A DNA stretch of 64,000 bases from Vibrio mimicus CAIM 602 (GTDB lineage: Bacteria; Pseudomonadota; Gammaproteobacteria; Enterobacterales; Vibrionaceae), in assembly GCF_000338875.1 (NCBI RefSeq), contig NZ_AOMO01000016.1, positions 153,651 through 217,650 of the forward strand, written 5' to 3'. Numbering within the stretch: the first letter of the stretch is position 1; each line of letters begins with the position of its first letter. A program made the translations under genes and the position numbers. This document shows positions 1 through 9,655 of the stretch, piece after piece. The notes under the pieces are model-generated. The model had not been told where the DNA came from. It ran no database searches and saw nothing but the letters and a program-made list of their open reading frames with translations.

Positions 1-483
1 TTGGCAAATGCGATCCACATTGGTTTCCGAGAGCATTTTCAGATGCTGTTTCGGTAGCCCAAGGCGTGAAGCACGCATCGCGACCTGTTGTAGCGATTCT
101 TCACCCGTGACGTACAGTGTCGGCATTTGCGCTGAAAGTAAGCACATGGTTTGCAGTAGCAAGGTGGATTTACCTGCGCCCGGATTACCACCAATCAAAA
201 TCGCCGCACCCGGCACAATACCACCACCCAGAACGCGATCTAGTTCTTTAAAGCCACTGGTGAATCGAGGCACTTCTTGTAAATCAATATCAGCCAAAGT
301 TTGCACTTTCGCTTCAAGGGCTCCCGCGTAACCTGCCAGTCGTTCATTACGCGCCACTTGCGGTGAGGCCGCTAGCCGAACTTCAGAAATCGAATTCCAC
401 GAACCACAGGCGTTACACTGCCCTTGCCAGCGCGGAAAATCCGCTCCACATTCGTTACATACATAGGCGCGTTTTGCTTTCAC
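1..483 (-). CDS. radA: DNA repair protein RadA, 5' part (gene runs off the left edge)
   Basis: Only the first 161 codons are present. Translation shows an N-terminal zinc finger (C9, C12, C23, C26), then the RecA-like ATPase with Walker A GGNPGAGKST at about residues 98-107 and the TLYVTGEES region. RadA is a RecA paralogue that promotes branch migration and processing of recombination intermediates in the cytoplasm. The start is a GTG at 483, directly followed by the conserved KRAYVCNECG stretch; no better upstream start fits. The gene is divergent from the PilZ gene, with 133 bp between them for both promoters. The first-exon equivalent looks intact; nothing can be said about the C-terminal Lon-like domain, which lies outside the window. 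Confidence 0.96.
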   Translation of the reverse strand, partial: MKAKRAYVCNECGADFPRWQGQCNACGSWNSISEVRLAASPQVARNERLAGYAGALEAKVQTLADIDLQEVPRFTSGFKELDRVLGGGIVPGAAILIGGNPGAGKSTLLLQTMCLLSAQMPTLYVTGEESLQQVAMRASRLGLPKQHLKMLSETNVDRICQ

Positions 484-616
484 AATCAATCCTCGAACTT
501 GCTCTCACTTATCAGGCGTAATACTTTAAGAAAAAGTGGAACGGCTGCAACATATCGCTAAAGATTAGTATGTTGATGCCGATGCATCAGAATGGAAGAC
601 ACTCTAACAGAAAAGT

Positions 617-2872
617 ATGCAGCAAACCGAAATTCTCTCTCTGGTTGAAAGGCTTATCCCAGCTTACCGTTCAAGTGACCTAGACTACCTTTTGTCGCAA
701 ATGACCGAGGGGCAGCCGCCTTCAGCCAAATTATTAGTCAAAATGGAGCTTAATCGCTTAATGGCACCTTGCAGTAAAAGCATTGATTTGCGTGGCAAGG
801 TGCAAGGAGAGTGTCGGGAATACAATTTCGACGGTCGCCAACACTGGCTTGATGACGTCGCTTTCAACTCTTACCACAAAAGCATAAAAAAATTTGGTGG
901 CTATACCGAAGGTGTTTGGGAAGCCGTCAATAACACGCGCAATAACTTTCGGGTCATGAAACAGCAAGGCAAGCTGGCTCCGAAGACTGAGCAAACCAGA
1001 GATACAAGCTTCGAAGTTGAACCTATCAAACTGGGCTACGATCTCAAACGACAAGAAAATCGCTTAAAAATCTCAAGCCAGATAGAAATTCATCTGAAAA
1101 ATGAACAGTTGATCCATGGCTTAAGTGTGGATCTCTCCCCTTCTGGCGCGAAATTGAAAGTACCCGCGGCTTTTGATTACAAGCTAGGCGAAGTCATCCA
1201 AGTCTATTTCGCGGAATTGAATAAGACCTCGAATGTCATAGGACTGCACCGGAACATTGAATATCGCATTCTAGGTGTTGATGAATCTTATGACAGTGAT
1301 GCGATTAAATTTCTGCGTGTGCTGAAACTCAGTGATAGCGATGTGATTGAAAAAGTCATTGAAGAAGCGATTCAAACCAATACTCAAAAAGCGCGCCACG
1401 ATAATCAGGATAAAATCATCCGTGCTCGTACCCGCGGTTATGAGCACATGTATCTTAAGCACACCTGTAACTTGCCGCTGTTTTTTAGTGGCAATGAACT
1501 GAAGCTCGCGCTTCTGACCGAGAACAACCGCCCAATTTGGCAATATTGGCACGACGAACGCAACCAACAAGCGCTGGGCACCTTATTCAAACCAGAACGA
1601 ATGGCGCACCTGACGGCCCCCGGTGTTCGTGGCAGCAATAATGTGTTGTATTCGTTTAAGCATGATCACCAACACAAAACCCTGTTTTTTTCGATGCTGA
1701 TGCCGGAAGCAACCCAAGAACAACGCAAGCTGTTTTGGCACATCGGCGCTAAGCGTGACACTTGGAAAGCGTTTCGGCTGTTTGTGTTTGAGTTGTCTGA
1801 GGAAGAACGCCAAGCCCTTGCCCAGCATTCCCGAGAGTTGGCAGAACAATCAAACTCATTAACTCACTGTGGCGTTTTGCAAGAGATCTGCGATACCGAA
1901 GCAGCTCACGATTATCTGCTGGTTGATAAACCGAATCTACCGAGTAGTGCCCTGAATGATTTTCGTCATCCGCGTCAGGTTGTCGGTAGCCCGATGGGCG
2001 TTTATTTTGATGCACGTTCACGGCGTAAAGAACCGCGTTACCGGTTTAGAACACCGATACAAATAAGCAAAGATGACGCAAAAGCCACAGGGATGACGAT
2101 CGACCTGTCTAAACGTGGTTTGAGCTTAATTTTAGATACCCCACTGGATGTCAAAGCGAACGATCAAGTTTGGATCGATTTTCTCGAGCTCAAGTTGTAC
2201 GACAAGAACCTTCCTTTAGGGAATGCACCTTACAAAGTGGTTCGGATTGGCCCTGAAGGTCGCCAATTACAACTGATGATCGAAGAGAGCACTCAAACCA
2301 TCAAAACGATCGCTTTCTTCAATAGCATTATTGAAAACAACCAAGACAAGCTACTGAAAAAGGAAGAGATCCTACCAAGTAACGAGTTACTTGAAAGCTT
2401 GCACAATATTTTGCTCGATAAAATGGTGAGCACGCCCATATTTGTTGAAAAAGTAGGTAGTAACCTTAAGCCTAAAGTGATTGGTGTGAACTATCCGTTA
2501 CCTCCTCATCTTGCTCTGCTCGCTAAACTAGGCAGTGAGAATCGCATTACTCTTCAGCCAATTTTTAAAGGCCACACTAACTCCCTGCTAGCAACACCGA
2601 TGAAGCGGATTGAAGGTGCAGAACCGCAATATCATGAAGTCTACTTGAGCGCGGTGAAGTACGGCACGCGAATTCAGTCAATTGAGTCACGTTTGCTCAG
2701 CGATTTTACTGATACGCGTGATCGCATTCGCTTTATACGCCAAGGGCAACAAATGGGGGAGTTTTACGCGCTACGTGTCAGTGGGGTTCCGGTTTTTGCA
2801 CCGATTACCAATCTGCTGCGTAGCGATCTTACAGAACTGGCAGCCATTAGCCTCATCATGCTAAGAGTTTAG
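617..2872 (+). CDS. plzC: Large protein with two PilZ c-di-GMP-binding domains; 3' end probably frameshifted
   Basis: The 751-residue product carries two PilZ signatures. The first is RQENR at 145-149 with DLSPSG at 172-177; the second is RRKEPR near 468 with DLSKRG near 495. Both RxxxR and D/NxSxxG motifs, which hold the c-di-GMP dimer, are intact, so it is a likely cytoplasmic c-di-GMP effector. Size and position beside radA and serB match the V. cholerae protein I know as PlzC; the symbol is from memory. The reading frame stops at 2870-2872. In the -1 frame, coding-like sequence continues from about 2854 to a TAA at 2956-2958, ending in GELVDITEEVLIRLELTN. One missing base near 2852-2853 would join the two into about 780 residues. 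No membrane segment or signal peptide is apparent. Confidence 0.85.
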   Translation: MQQTEILSLVERLIPAYRSSDLDYLLSQMTEGQPPSAKLLVKMELNRLMAPCSKSIDLRGKVQGECREYNFDGRQHWLDDVAFNSYHKSIKKFGGYTEGVWEAVNNTRNNFRVMKQQGKLAPKTEQTRDTSFEVEPIKLGYDLKRQENRLKISSQIEIHLKNEQLIHGLSVDLSPSGAKLKVPAAFDYKLGEVIQVYFAELNKTSNVIGLHRNIEYRILGVDESYDSDAIKFLRVLKLSDSDVIEKVIEEAIQTNTQKARHDNQDKIIRARTRGYEHMYLKHTCNLPLFFSGNELKLALLTENNRPIWQYWHDERNQQALGTLFKPERMAHLTAPGVRGSNNVLYSFKHDHQHKTLFFSMLMPEATQEQRKLFWHIGAKRDTWKAFRLFVFELSEEERQALAQHSRELAEQSNSLTHCGVLQEICDTEAAHDYLLVDKPNLPSSALNDFRHPRQVVGSPMGVYFDARSRRKEPRYRFRTPIQISKDDAKATGMTIDLSKRGLSLILDTPLDVKANDQVWIDFLELKLYDKNLPLGNAPYKVVRIGPEGRQLQLMIEESTQTIKTIAFFNSIIENNQDKLLKKEEILPSNELLESLHNILLDKMVSTPIFVEKVGSNLKPKVIGVNYPLPPHLALLAKLGSENRITLQPIFKGHTNSLLATPMKRIEGAEPQYHEVYLSAVKYGTRIQSIESRLLSDFTDTRDRIRFIRQGQQMGEFYALRVSGVPVFAPITNLLRSDLTELAAISLIMLRV

Positions 2873-2983
2873 AAAAAGAGATGTTGTCGCAAGTGGGTTA
2901 TGGCGAATTGGTAGATATCACCGAAGAAGTACTGATCCGCCTTGAATTGACCAATTAAACAGATCACTTCATTGATAAAACGA

Positions 2984-3009
2984 AGAAGCCACGCAACTGC
3001 GTGGCTTCT
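2984..3009. terminator. Bidirectional terminator-like hairpin between the PilZ gene and serB
   Basis: An 11-bp perfect stem (AGAAGCCACGC / GCGTGGCTTCT) with a 4-base loop lies between the convergent PilZ gene and serB. Short T-rich tracts follow on both strands. Confidence 0.75.
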
Positions 3010-3025
3010 CTCTTTCATGTTCAGC

Positions 3026-4006
3026 TTAAGGTTTGGTCTTCCAACTTATCTTCTGCTGACGAATCAAAGCCGCAGAAAGAATACACACCACGCCACCTAA
3101 TCCTGCAAAACGAACGGCCGTTTGCGCTTTAGCTTCAACTTTGGGCTTGGCATGATAAGCCACCCCTAATCCTGCCGCCGCCATCATCACCAGATCATTA
3201 GCACCATCACCCACAGCGACCGTGTTGTGGATTTCGACATCGTATTGCTGCGCGAGCGATCTCAGAATATCAGCTTTGGTTTGGGCAGAAACCACTTCAC
3301 CCAGCACTTGCCCTGTGAGTTTGCCATCCACAATTTCCAGCGTGTTCGACTGAGCATAATCCAGAGATAACATGTTTTTGAGATGGTCAGAAAAATAGGT
3401 AAACCCGCCCGAGGCAATCGCCACTTTCCAACCAAAAGAATGAAGTGTGGCAACCAACTGAGGCAACTCCGGCATTAGCGGCAAGTTTTCACGTACTTGG
3501 CTTAAAATTCCTTCTGGTGCATCTTTTAGCTTGCTAACACGTAAACGCAGACTCTGTTCAAAGTCGAGCTCACCTTGCATGGCGCGCTCTGTCACCTCAG
3601 CGACTTCCTCACCCACTCCAGCTAATTTTGCGATCTCATCAATGCATTCGATTTGAATCGCGGTGGAATCCATATCTAATACAATCAATCCCGGCTTAGT
3701 AAGATCAGGCACATCTTGAATTCTTGCGTAATCTAGCTCTAACGCTTTTAGGATGGTTTCATGTTGGGCTGTCAGTTCCCCATCCATTAAAGCCACCTCA
3801 TACCCCCCCACTTTCCACACATCCAAAATGGCGTTAAATCGGTCAGTGAAGAAATCCATATCCTCAAATTGTGCTGGCGTCAGTTGATGACCAAACACAA
3901 TCCAACTACCACGATTTTTCACTAATTGAGTGACAAAGCGAGTTTCTGGGAAACGGTTGCGCAGCGTTGTGTGTTTTTTGATCGGTAAAGTTGTTAAAGC
4001 ATCCAT
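3026..4006 (-). CDS. serB: Phosphoserine phosphatase SerB
   Basis: Catalyses the last step of serine synthesis, O-phosphoserine to serine plus phosphate, in the cytoplasm. The 326-residue protein has HAD motif I DMDSTAIQIECIDE (nucleophile and acid Asp residues near 112-114), the SGGFTYF region (motif II) and GDGANDLVMMAAAG (motif III/IV). Length is close to E. coli SerB (322), including the N-terminal regulatory extension. A GTG two codons earlier lies only 2 bases from the AAGGA ribosome site; the ATG at 4006 is about 8 bases from it and is preferred. It is divergent from the ytjB-like gene, the same arrangement as in E. coli, and appears monocistronic, ending at the hairpin at 2984-3009. 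Confidence 0.96.
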   Translation of the reverse strand: MDALTTLPIKKHTTLRNRFPETRFVTQLVKNRGSWIVFGHQLTPAQFEDMDFFTDRFNAILDVWKVGGYEVALMDGELTAQHETILKALELDYARIQDVPDLTKPGLIVLDMDSTAIQIECIDEIAKLAGVGEEVAEVTERAMQGELDFEQSLRLRVSKLKDAPEGILSQVRENLPLMPELPQLVATLHSFGWKVAIASGGFTYFSDHLKNMLSLDYAQSNTLEIVDGKLTGQVLGEVVSAQTKADILRSLAQQYDVEIHNTVAVGDGANDLVMMAAAGLGVAYHAKPKVEAKAQTAVRFAGLGGVVCILSAALIRQQKISWKTKP

Positions 4007-4108
4007 GTCCACTTTCCTTATTCGGTATAGCCAGACGTTACCCTATTGCAATTTAAAAACGCAAGTCTCAATATGAGCGCAGTTGGTTTTTTGCAGGTTT
4101 CCTTCGAC

Positions 4109-4732
4109 ATGGATGGCTCACTTTTTTCATTCCGAGTAGTGGTACGCGTTGCAACTGTGCTAGCAGTTGCGGTGATGTTTTTTATCACGATTCAAAATAG
4201 CGTGGTGATCAGTAAAGGTAACGAGCGTATTCAAGCTAACCAACTTGAAACCTTAACCAAAGTGCTGATCACTCAAGCAGCAATGTCTGCAGGCAGTATG
4301 ATCGCCGATCAAGATCAGGAACGTTTGTTAGCACTAACTAACCAACTCGCGACCGATCGGCTGGTATTTGATGCTTCAATCTATGACTCTGAGGGCGTAC
4401 TGCTGGCAGCGAGCGAGTCTGCATTAAGTGTTCGTGAAGTGTTAGGGTTGGATACACCACTGCACACCGCAAGTATTGGGCGTCAGCAATTAGTAGAACC
4501 TGTGGTTCATGACGGCAGTTTGATTGGTTTTGTACGCATCACGTTTGAAACAGGCAAAGTGACGGCAATTTCTGACCACCATTATCGTAAAAGCGATCAC
4601 AACATGTATTGGATGCTACTGATGAGCTTTGTCAGTGGTGTTTTACTGACTCTTTTGCTGCGACGCAGACCGAAAAAACCTACAGGCGAGAATTTGTTAC
4701 TCAAACAGGCCGAACAATCTTTGAATGACTGA
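4109..4732 (+). CDS. ytjB: YtjB/Smp (AhpA-type) membrane protein
   Basis: A 207-residue protein with an N-terminal membrane segment (about 10-30), an extracytoplasmic region of about 130 residues and a second membrane segment near 170-190, followed by a charged tail. It resembles E. coli YtjB (Smp, 214 residues) in layout, in the QIVEP-like (QLVEPVVHDG) region and in being divergent from serB. The family's function is not established. The frame is open from a TTG at 4046, and an ATG at 4073 is also possible. ATG 4109 (MDGSLFSFR) aligns best with the E. coli start, although its ribosome site is weak (AGG 11 bases upstream). Start choice is therefore uncertain; the family call is solid. Confidence 0.8.
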   Translation: MDGSLFSFRVVVRVATVLAVAVMFFITIQNSVVISKGNERIQANQLETLTKVLITQAAMSAGSMIADQDQERLLALTNQLATDRLVFDASIYDSEGVLLAASESALSVREVLGLDTPLHTASIGRQQLVEPVVHDGSLIGFVRITFETGKVTAISDHHYRKSDHNMYWMLLMSFVSGVLLTLLLRRRPKKPTGENLLLKQAEQSLND

Positions 4733-4753
4733 TTTGATACATTCTTCAGTGAT

Positions 4754-4783
4754 AAAAAACCTCAGCACAGGCTGAGGTTTTTT
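4754..4783. terminator. Bidirectional terminator between the ytjB-like gene and deoD
   Basis: A perfect 13-bp stem, AAAAAACCTCAGC / GCTGAGGTTTTTT, with loop ACAG. It has A-tract and T-tract ends on both strands, so it can serve the plus-strand ytjB-like gene and the minus-strand deo operon. Confidence 0.92.
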
Positions 4784-4809
4784 ATTCAGGGATAACACTA
4801 ATACAGAGA

Positions 4810-5535
4810 TTAGTAACCTGCTTGATCGCCGATCAGTACAGAGTCCAGTGCGATTTCAATCATCTCGTTGAAGGTGTTTTGACGCTCTTCAGAGGTGGTT
4901 TGCTCGCCCGTTTTGATGTGGTCAGAAACAGTACAAATCGCTAGTGCTTTCGCGCCATATTCAGCTGCAACACCGTAAATACCCGCAGCTTCCATTTCAA
5001 CGCCGACGATGCCGTATTTGTCCATCACATCGAACATTGAAGGATCTGGCGTGTAGAACAGTTCTGCAGAGAACAGGTTGCCCACTTTAACGTCAATACC
5101 ACGCGCTTTCGCTGCTTCTTCCGCGGCTTTCACCATTTTGTAGTCAGCAATTGCTGCAAAATCATGATCTTTAAAGCGAATACGGTTCACTTTAGAGTCT
5201 GTACATGCGCCCATACCGATCACAACATCACGTACTTTGATGCCTTCATTCACTGCACCACAGCTACCTACGCGGATGATCTTCTTCACGCCGTAATCTT
5301 TGATCAGTTCAGTGACATAGATTGAGCAAGATGGGATACCCATACCATGACCCATCACAGAGATCTTGCGGCCTTTGTAAGTGCCTGTGTAGCCGAACAT
5401 ATTGCGCACATCACATACTTGAACTGCGTTATCGAGGAAGTTTTCTGCGATGTATTTCGCGCGCAGCGGATCACCCGGCATCAGTACAACGTCAGCGAAA
5501 TCACCCATTTGCGCATTAATATGTGGAGTTGCCAT
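4810..5535 (-). CDS. deoD: Purine nucleoside phosphorylase DeoD
   Basis: Phosphorolysis of purine (deoxy)nucleosides to base plus (deoxy)ribose-1-phosphate; cytoplasmic, hexameric in the family. The 241-residue protein is near-identical in layout to E. coli Deo[17 protein letters not shown] start, [12 protein letters not shown] phosphate-binding region, [16 protein letters not shown], and the C-terminal [10 protein letters not shown] and TVSDH (catalytic Asp) motifs. The frame is open 15 codons further upstream, but the ATG at 5535 has AAGGAACG placed correctly and matches the family start. Last gene of deoC-deoA-deoB-deoD; the bidirectional terminator follows directly. Confidence 0.97.
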   Translation of the reverse strand: MATPHINAQMGDFADVVLMPGDPLRAKYIAENFLDNAVQVCDVRNMFGYTGTYKGRKISVMGHGMGIPSCSIYVTELIKDYGVKKIIRVGSCGAVNEGIKVRDVVIGMGACTDSKVNRIRFKDHDFAAIADYKMVKAAEEAAKARGIDVKVGNLFSAELFYTPDPSMFDVMDKYGIVGVEMEAAGIYGVAAEYGAKALAICTVSDHIKTGEQTTSEERQNTFNEMIEIALDSVLIGDQAGY

Positions 5536-5581
5536 GTTTTCGTTCCTTTGGTTTGTTGGCTCAATCGCATCATTCAACAAA

Positions 5582-5609
5582 ACCCTAAGACTGAAGCTAG
5601 CCTTAGGGT
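5582..5609 (-). other. Hairpin in the deoB-deoD intergenic gap
   Basis: ACCCTAAG (5582-5589) pairs with CTTAGGGT (5602-5609). It follows the deoB stop closely and precedes a modest T-rich stretch on the minus strand. It could be a partial terminator or an mRNA processing/stability element that tunes deoD relative to the upstream genes. Role is inferred only. Confidence 0.55.
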
Positions 5610-5616
5610 ATGCGTA

Positions 5617-6837
5617 TTATAAAAAGTTCTTACCGTAATCCATTGGCGAAGTGCCAAAGTAGCTTGCCAGAGTTTGCCCGATATCTGCAAAGGTGTCACG
5701 ACGACCTAATGAGCCCGGTGCCACTTTCTTGCCATAAACCAGTACCGGAATGTGTTCACGAGTATGATCGGTACCCGGCCATGTTGGGTCACAGCCGTGG
5801 TCGGCAGTTAAAATCAGAATGTCATCTTCCTGCATCAGCGCTAGAACTTCAGGTAAACGCTTATCGAAATACTCCAATGCCGCCGCATAACCCGCGACAT
5901 CACGGCGGTGGCCATAAGCTGAGTCAAAATCCACGAAGTTAGTGAACACGATGGTGTTATCACCGGCTTGTTTAATCTGCTTCAAGGTTGCTTCAAACAG
6001 ATCAGGAATGCCCGTCGCTTTGACTTTGTCGGTAATGCCGCAGTACGCGTAGATATCGGCAATTTTACCGATAGACACCACTCGGCCTTGCTTCTCTTCC
6101 ACCAGTTTTTGCAACACAGTCGCTGAAGGTGGCTCAACCGACAAGTCACGGCGATTACCGGTACGAGCAAATTGGCCTTTGCCCGGGCCAACGAATGGAC
6201 GCGCAATGACGCGACCGATGTTGTAATCCGCCAGCTCTTCACGAGCAATCTGGCACAGCTCCAGTAGACGATCTAAGCCAAATGTCTCTTCATGGCAGGC
6301 AATTTGAAATACAGAGTCCGCCGAGGTGTAGAAAATCGGCTTACCCGTACGCATGTGCTCTTCACCTAAGTCATCAAGCACTTGAGTACCAGAGGCGTGG
6401 CAGTTGCCTAAGAATCCATCCAGACCCGCACGCGCTAAAATGCGATCGGTCAGCTCTTTCGGGAAACTATTTTGCTTATCGCTAAAGTAGCCCCATTCAA
6501 ACAGCACAGGTACCCCAGCAATTTCCCAGTGACCTGACGGGGTATCTTTGCCTGATGACAATTCTGCCGCATGAGCATAAGCACCAATAATGTCTGCACG
6601 CTCATCCAGCCCCGGAGCAAAACGTCCGGTAGACTCTTTATGTGCCATCGCCAAACCCAATTTGGAAAGGTTAGGCAGTTGCAATGCGCCTTTACGCTCT
6701 GCGTTATCTGCCAGACCTTGCGCACATTGATCTGCAATATGGCCAAGGGTATCAGAACCCACATCACCAAAGGCTTCTGCATCGGCTGTCGCGCCAATTC
6801 CAAACGAGTCTAAAACTAAAATAAATGCTCTTTTCAT
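5617..6837 (-). CDS. deoB: Phosphopentomutase DeoB
   Basis: Interconverts (deoxy)ribose-1-phosphate and (deoxy)ribose-5-phosphate, linking DeoD and DeoA to DeoC. The 406 residues match the family length. Alkaline-phosphatase-superfamily metal ligands are visible: the N-terminal [11 protein letters not shown]sp and the C-terminal [20 protein letters not shown] cluster. The phosphorylatable Thr lies in [10 protein letters not shown] near residue 97. The start has GGGGAG upstream. Spacing to deoA is 17 bp, so the two are co-transcribed and probably translationally coupled. Confidence 0.97.
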   Translation of the reverse strand: MKRAFILVLDSFGIGATADAEAFGDVGSDTLGHIADQCAQGLADNAERKGALQLPNLSKLGLAMAHKESTGRFAPGLDERADIIGAYAHAAELSSGKDTPSGHWEIAGVPVLFEWGYFSDKQNSFPKELTDRILARAGLDGFLGNCHASGTQVLDDLGEEHMRTGKPIFYTSADSVFQIACHEETFGLDRLLELCQIAREELADYNIGRVIARPFVGPGKGQFARTGNRRDLSVEPPSATVLQKLVEEKQGRVVSIGKIADIYAYCGITDKVKATGIPDLFEATLKQIKQAGDNTIVFTNFVDFDSAYGHRRDVAGYAAALEYFDKRLPEVLALMQEDDILILTADHGCDPTWPGTDHTREHIPVLVYGKKVAPGSLGRRDTFADIGQTLASYFGTSPMDYGKNFL

Positions 6838-6854
6838 TGCTCACTCCCCAGGTA

Positions 6855-8183
6855 TTACACGTCTTGAGCTCGAATTTGACGGTAAACATCCGGTGTTGGT
6901 ACATAGTCACCGCCCACTTTAATCGCACTTTGTAGTGCATTGGCAGCTTGTTGCCACTGCTCTTCATTGCGGGCATGAATCATTGCTAAAGGTTTATTGC
7001 TGTCGGCGATTTCACCCAGACGGATGAAATGATCAAAGCCCACAGCGTAATCAATGCGATCAGTCGCGACACGGCGACCACCGCCCATTCCCACCACAGC
7101 CATACCAATGGCACGGGTATCCATCGCGGAAATGATGCCGGATTGCTGCGCGTAAACTGGGCGAACAATCTCAGCTTTCGCCAGATACTTGTCGTAGTTT
7201 TCAACAAAATCCGTTGGGCCGCCAAGGCCTGCTACCATTTTACCGAAGCGCTCTGCCGCTTGGCCGTTATCCAGCACTGCTTGCAGTTTCTCGCGCGCTT
7301 GAGCGGTATCTTTCGCTAACTTGCCAAGTACCAGCATTTCCGCACAGGAAGCCATCGTCACTTCAAGCAGACGCGGATTACGGTATTCACCCGTGAGGAA
7401 GCGTACCGCTTCGCGCACTTCAACCGCGTTACCCGCGGAAGAAGCCAGCACTTGGTTCATATCCGTTAAGATCGCCGTAGTGTTGGTGCCTGCGCCGTTG
7501 GCAACCGCAACGATGGATTTCGCGAGTTCTTCAGACGCTTCATAAGTTGGCATGAAAGCACCTGATCCTACTTTCACATCCATAACCAACGATTCAAGAC
7601 CTGCCGCCAGTTTCTTGGAAAGAATTGAAGCGGTGATCAGCGAGATGTTATCCACGGTCGCGGTAATATCACGCGTTGCATACACACGCTTGTCAGCCGG
7701 TGCCAGATCGCCAGTTTGACCGATGATTGCCACACCCGCTTGTTTGGTCACTTGACCAAACACTTCGTTGGTTGGAGTAATGTTGTAACCGGGGATCGCT
7801 TCAAGTTTATCGAGCGTACCGCCCGTGTGGCCTAAACCACGGCCAGAAATCATAGGGACGTAGCCACCACATGCTGCCACCATAGGACCAAGCATCAGTG
7901 AAGTCACGTCACCCACTCCACCCGTGGAGTGTTTATCGACCACTGGACCGTCAAAATTCATATGGCTCCAATCAATTACCATACCGGAATCACGCATCGC
8001 ACAAGTCAGTGCAATACGCTCAGGCATCGTCATTTCACGGAAAAAAATCGCCATCGCAAAGGCAGCAATTTGACCTTCAGAGACGGTGTTATTCGCCACG
8101 CCCTGAATAAAGAAGTTAATTTCATCGCTGGTGAGAACTTCACCATCACGTTTTCTGCGGATAATTTCTTGAGGTAAATACAT
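6855..8183 (-). CDS. deoA: Thymidine phosphorylase DeoA
   Basis: Converts thymidine (and deoxyuridine) plus phosphate to the base plus deoxyribose-1-phosphate. The 442-residue protein has the phosphate-binding [11 protein letters not shown] motif near residue 83 and the C-terminal domain typical of pyrimidine nucleoside phosphorylases. The frame extends 27 codons upstream, but the start used here ([15 protein letters not shown]) has a strong GGAGG ribosome site and aligns with E. coli DeoA. It sits between deoC and deoB in the standard deo order, 87 bp after deoC. Confidence 0.97.
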   Translation of the reverse strand: MYLPQEIIRRKRDGEVLTSDEINFFIQGVANNTVSEGQIAAFAMAIFFREMTMPERIALTCAMRDSGMVIDWSHMNFDGPVVDKHSTGGVGDVTSLMLGPMVAACGGYVPMISGRGLGHTGGTLDKLEAIPGYNITPTNEVFGQVTKQAGVAIIGQTGDLAPADKRVYATRDITATVDNISLITASILSKKLAAGLESLVMDVKVGSGAFMPTYEASEELAKSIVAVANGAGTNTTAILTDMNQVLASSAGNAVEVREAVRFLTGEYRNPRLLEVTMASCAEMLVLGKLAKDTAQAREKLQAVLDNGQAAERFGKMVAGLGGPTDFVENYDKYLAKAEIVRPVYAQQSGIISAMDTRAIGMAVVGMGGGRRVATDRIDYAVGFDHFIRLGEIADSNKPLAMIHARNEEQWQQAANALQSAIKVGGDYVPTPDVYRQIRAQDV

Positions 8184-8270
8184 AGGTGCCTCCCAGTTCC
8201 CAAAAGAACTGCGTAGTGTAAAGAGGTTAAGCAGCGCGAAGGCTCGCGCTGCCATCAGACACAATTGATA

Positions 8271-9050
8271 TTAGTAAGCGGCAGGATCTGCCTTTTGGTC
8301 TGTCACTTCTAATGTATTCAGAAGGTTGGTCAGTAGGCTTGATGCACCAAAGCGGTAATGACGGCTGTCCGCCCAATCACCACCTAGGATTTCATCGGCC
8401 ATTGCCAGATATTGTTGTGCATCTTCAGCAGTACGTACACCACCCGCTGGTTTGAAACCAACAGTTTTGGCTACGCCCATATCGCGGATCACTTCCAGCA
8501 TCATACGTGCGTATTCTGGTGTCGCATTCACAGGCACTTTACCCGTTGAGGTTTTGATGAAGTCTGCACCAGCTTCAATACAAATTTGAGAGGCTTTTTT
8601 GATCAGCGCTTCTTCTTTCAGCTCACCGGTTTCGATGATCACTTTGAGTAGCACATTGTCGCCACAAGCGGCTTTACACTGTTTCACCAGATCAAAGCCG
8701 ACTTGCTCGTTGCCTGCGATCAGAGCGCGATATGGGAATACCACATCCACTTCATCTGCGCCGTAAGCAACCGCAGCTTTAGTTTCAGCAACAGCGATCT
8801 CAATATCGTCATTACCGTGAGGGAAATTGGTTACCGTAGCAATACGGATTTCCGGTGTTCCTTGCTCGCGAAGTGTCTTCTTAGCAATAGGAATAAAGCG
8901 AGGGTAAATACAGATGGCAGCGGTGTTGCCTACTGGACTTTTTGCGTCATGACAAAGTTGGATCACTTTCGCATCCGTATCGTTGTCGTTCAGCGTAGTC
9001 AGATCCATAAGTTTTAGTGCACGTAGAGCTGCTGCTTTTAATTCGCTCAT
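8271..9050 (-). CDS. deoC: Deoxyribose-phosphate aldolase DeoC
   Basis: Class I aldolase that cleaves deoxyribose-5-phosphate to glyceraldehyde-3-phosphate and acetaldehyde, the end of the deo pathway. The 259 residues equal the E. coli length. The Schiff-base lysine is in FIKTSTGK (K167 by E. coli numbering), the second catalytic lysine in GFKPAGG (K201) and the Asp in [11 protein letters not shown] (D102). First gene of deoC-deoA-deoB-deoD, with GGAG ahead of the ATG. A 540-bp upstream region carries several hairpins and presumably the operon promoters. Confidence 0.98.
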   Translation of the reverse strand: MSELKAAALRALKLMDLTTLNDNDTDAKVIQLCHDAKSPVGNTAAICIYPRFIPIAKKTLREQGTPEIRIATVTNFPHGNDDIEIAVAETKAAVAYGADEVDVVFPYRALIAGNEQVGFDLVKQCKAACGDNVLLKVIIETGELKEEALIKKASQICIEAGADFIKTSTGKVPVNATPEYARMMLEVIRDMGVAKTVGFKPAGGVRTAEDAQQYLAMADEILGGDWADSRHYRFGASSLLTNLLNTLEVTDQKADPAAY

Positions 9051-9591
9051 TTCTATCTCCGATCAATATAGTCATATAGTTCACTGCTCAGCCGATTCTC
9101 TTCTCTACTGAGCAGCCACAAATGAACGGACTTGGTTCCTTGAAGACTCGGTGCTAACGCACCAATTGCTATCCTTGTCACCGCACAGTACCAGTTGGGT
9201 CAATGGCACAACAATCTGCGTTTGCGGTATCTTACTGCATACAGGCAATGCGATTGCCTCCGGCGCTCATCATACTCCTTGTCATGTTGAGAGCCAGCGA
9301 AAACTCATCCATATTCCACTGGATAAGCCCGCCATCTGAGCCTCAGCTCAGTTGGTTGAAGCGATTTATCCATCATTCACTGTTAGATAAACCCGTTTTC
9401 TATCCATGGCTACAGTATAGATATTTGTCGCAAAACGGTAGCGCAGTGCTAAGAGCAAACGGTTTGTATCTCAAAAAAACTGGTTAGATTTTGAGGGTTA
9501 TCCCTTGCCATTCAAGGCTTCAGCCATGCAATCCATTACAAAATTTTACTTAAGGTGAGCGTGTTCATCACCACCAATCCAAAAGCAAAAC
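9051..9591 (-). promoter_or_regulatory. Long regulatory/leader region upstream of deoC, no convincing gene
   Basis: About 540 bp without a credible coding sequence. It contains three inverted repeats: CTGCTCAG/CTGAGCAG (9084-9115), AGGCAAT-GCG-ATTGCCT (9243-9259) and a CTGAG/CTCAG pair (9338-9353). In E. coli the deo operon has two promoters several hundred bases apart controlled by DeoR, CytR and CRP, so a long region is expected. I could not find a convincing CRP or CytR site by eye. Short open frames on the plus strand here look like chance. Confidence 0.5.
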
Positions 9592-9621
9592 ACCCCGCAG
9601 CAATCACTTGCTACGGGGTGA
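9592..9621 (-). terminator. Intrinsic terminator of nupC
   Basis: CACCCCGCAGCAA (9592-9604) pairs with its near-complement TTGCTACGGGGTG (9609-9621), with one mismatch. On the minus strand it is followed by a TTTTGCTTTTGG tail. It lies 35 bp past the nupC stop. Confidence 0.9.
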
Positions 9622-9655
9622 ATTTAAACGGCGTCTATACTAGAACCGATTCCAA

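Noticed and set aside
2881..2958. Independent 25-residue gene starting at ATG 2881
   Set aside because: The same frame reads open upstream into the PilZ gene, so a frameshifted tail is simpler.
9151..9487. Two overlapping plus-strand frames (62 and 94 residues) upstream of deoC
   Set aside because: No convincing ribosome site or protein-like composition. The region is better explained as the deo regulatory region.
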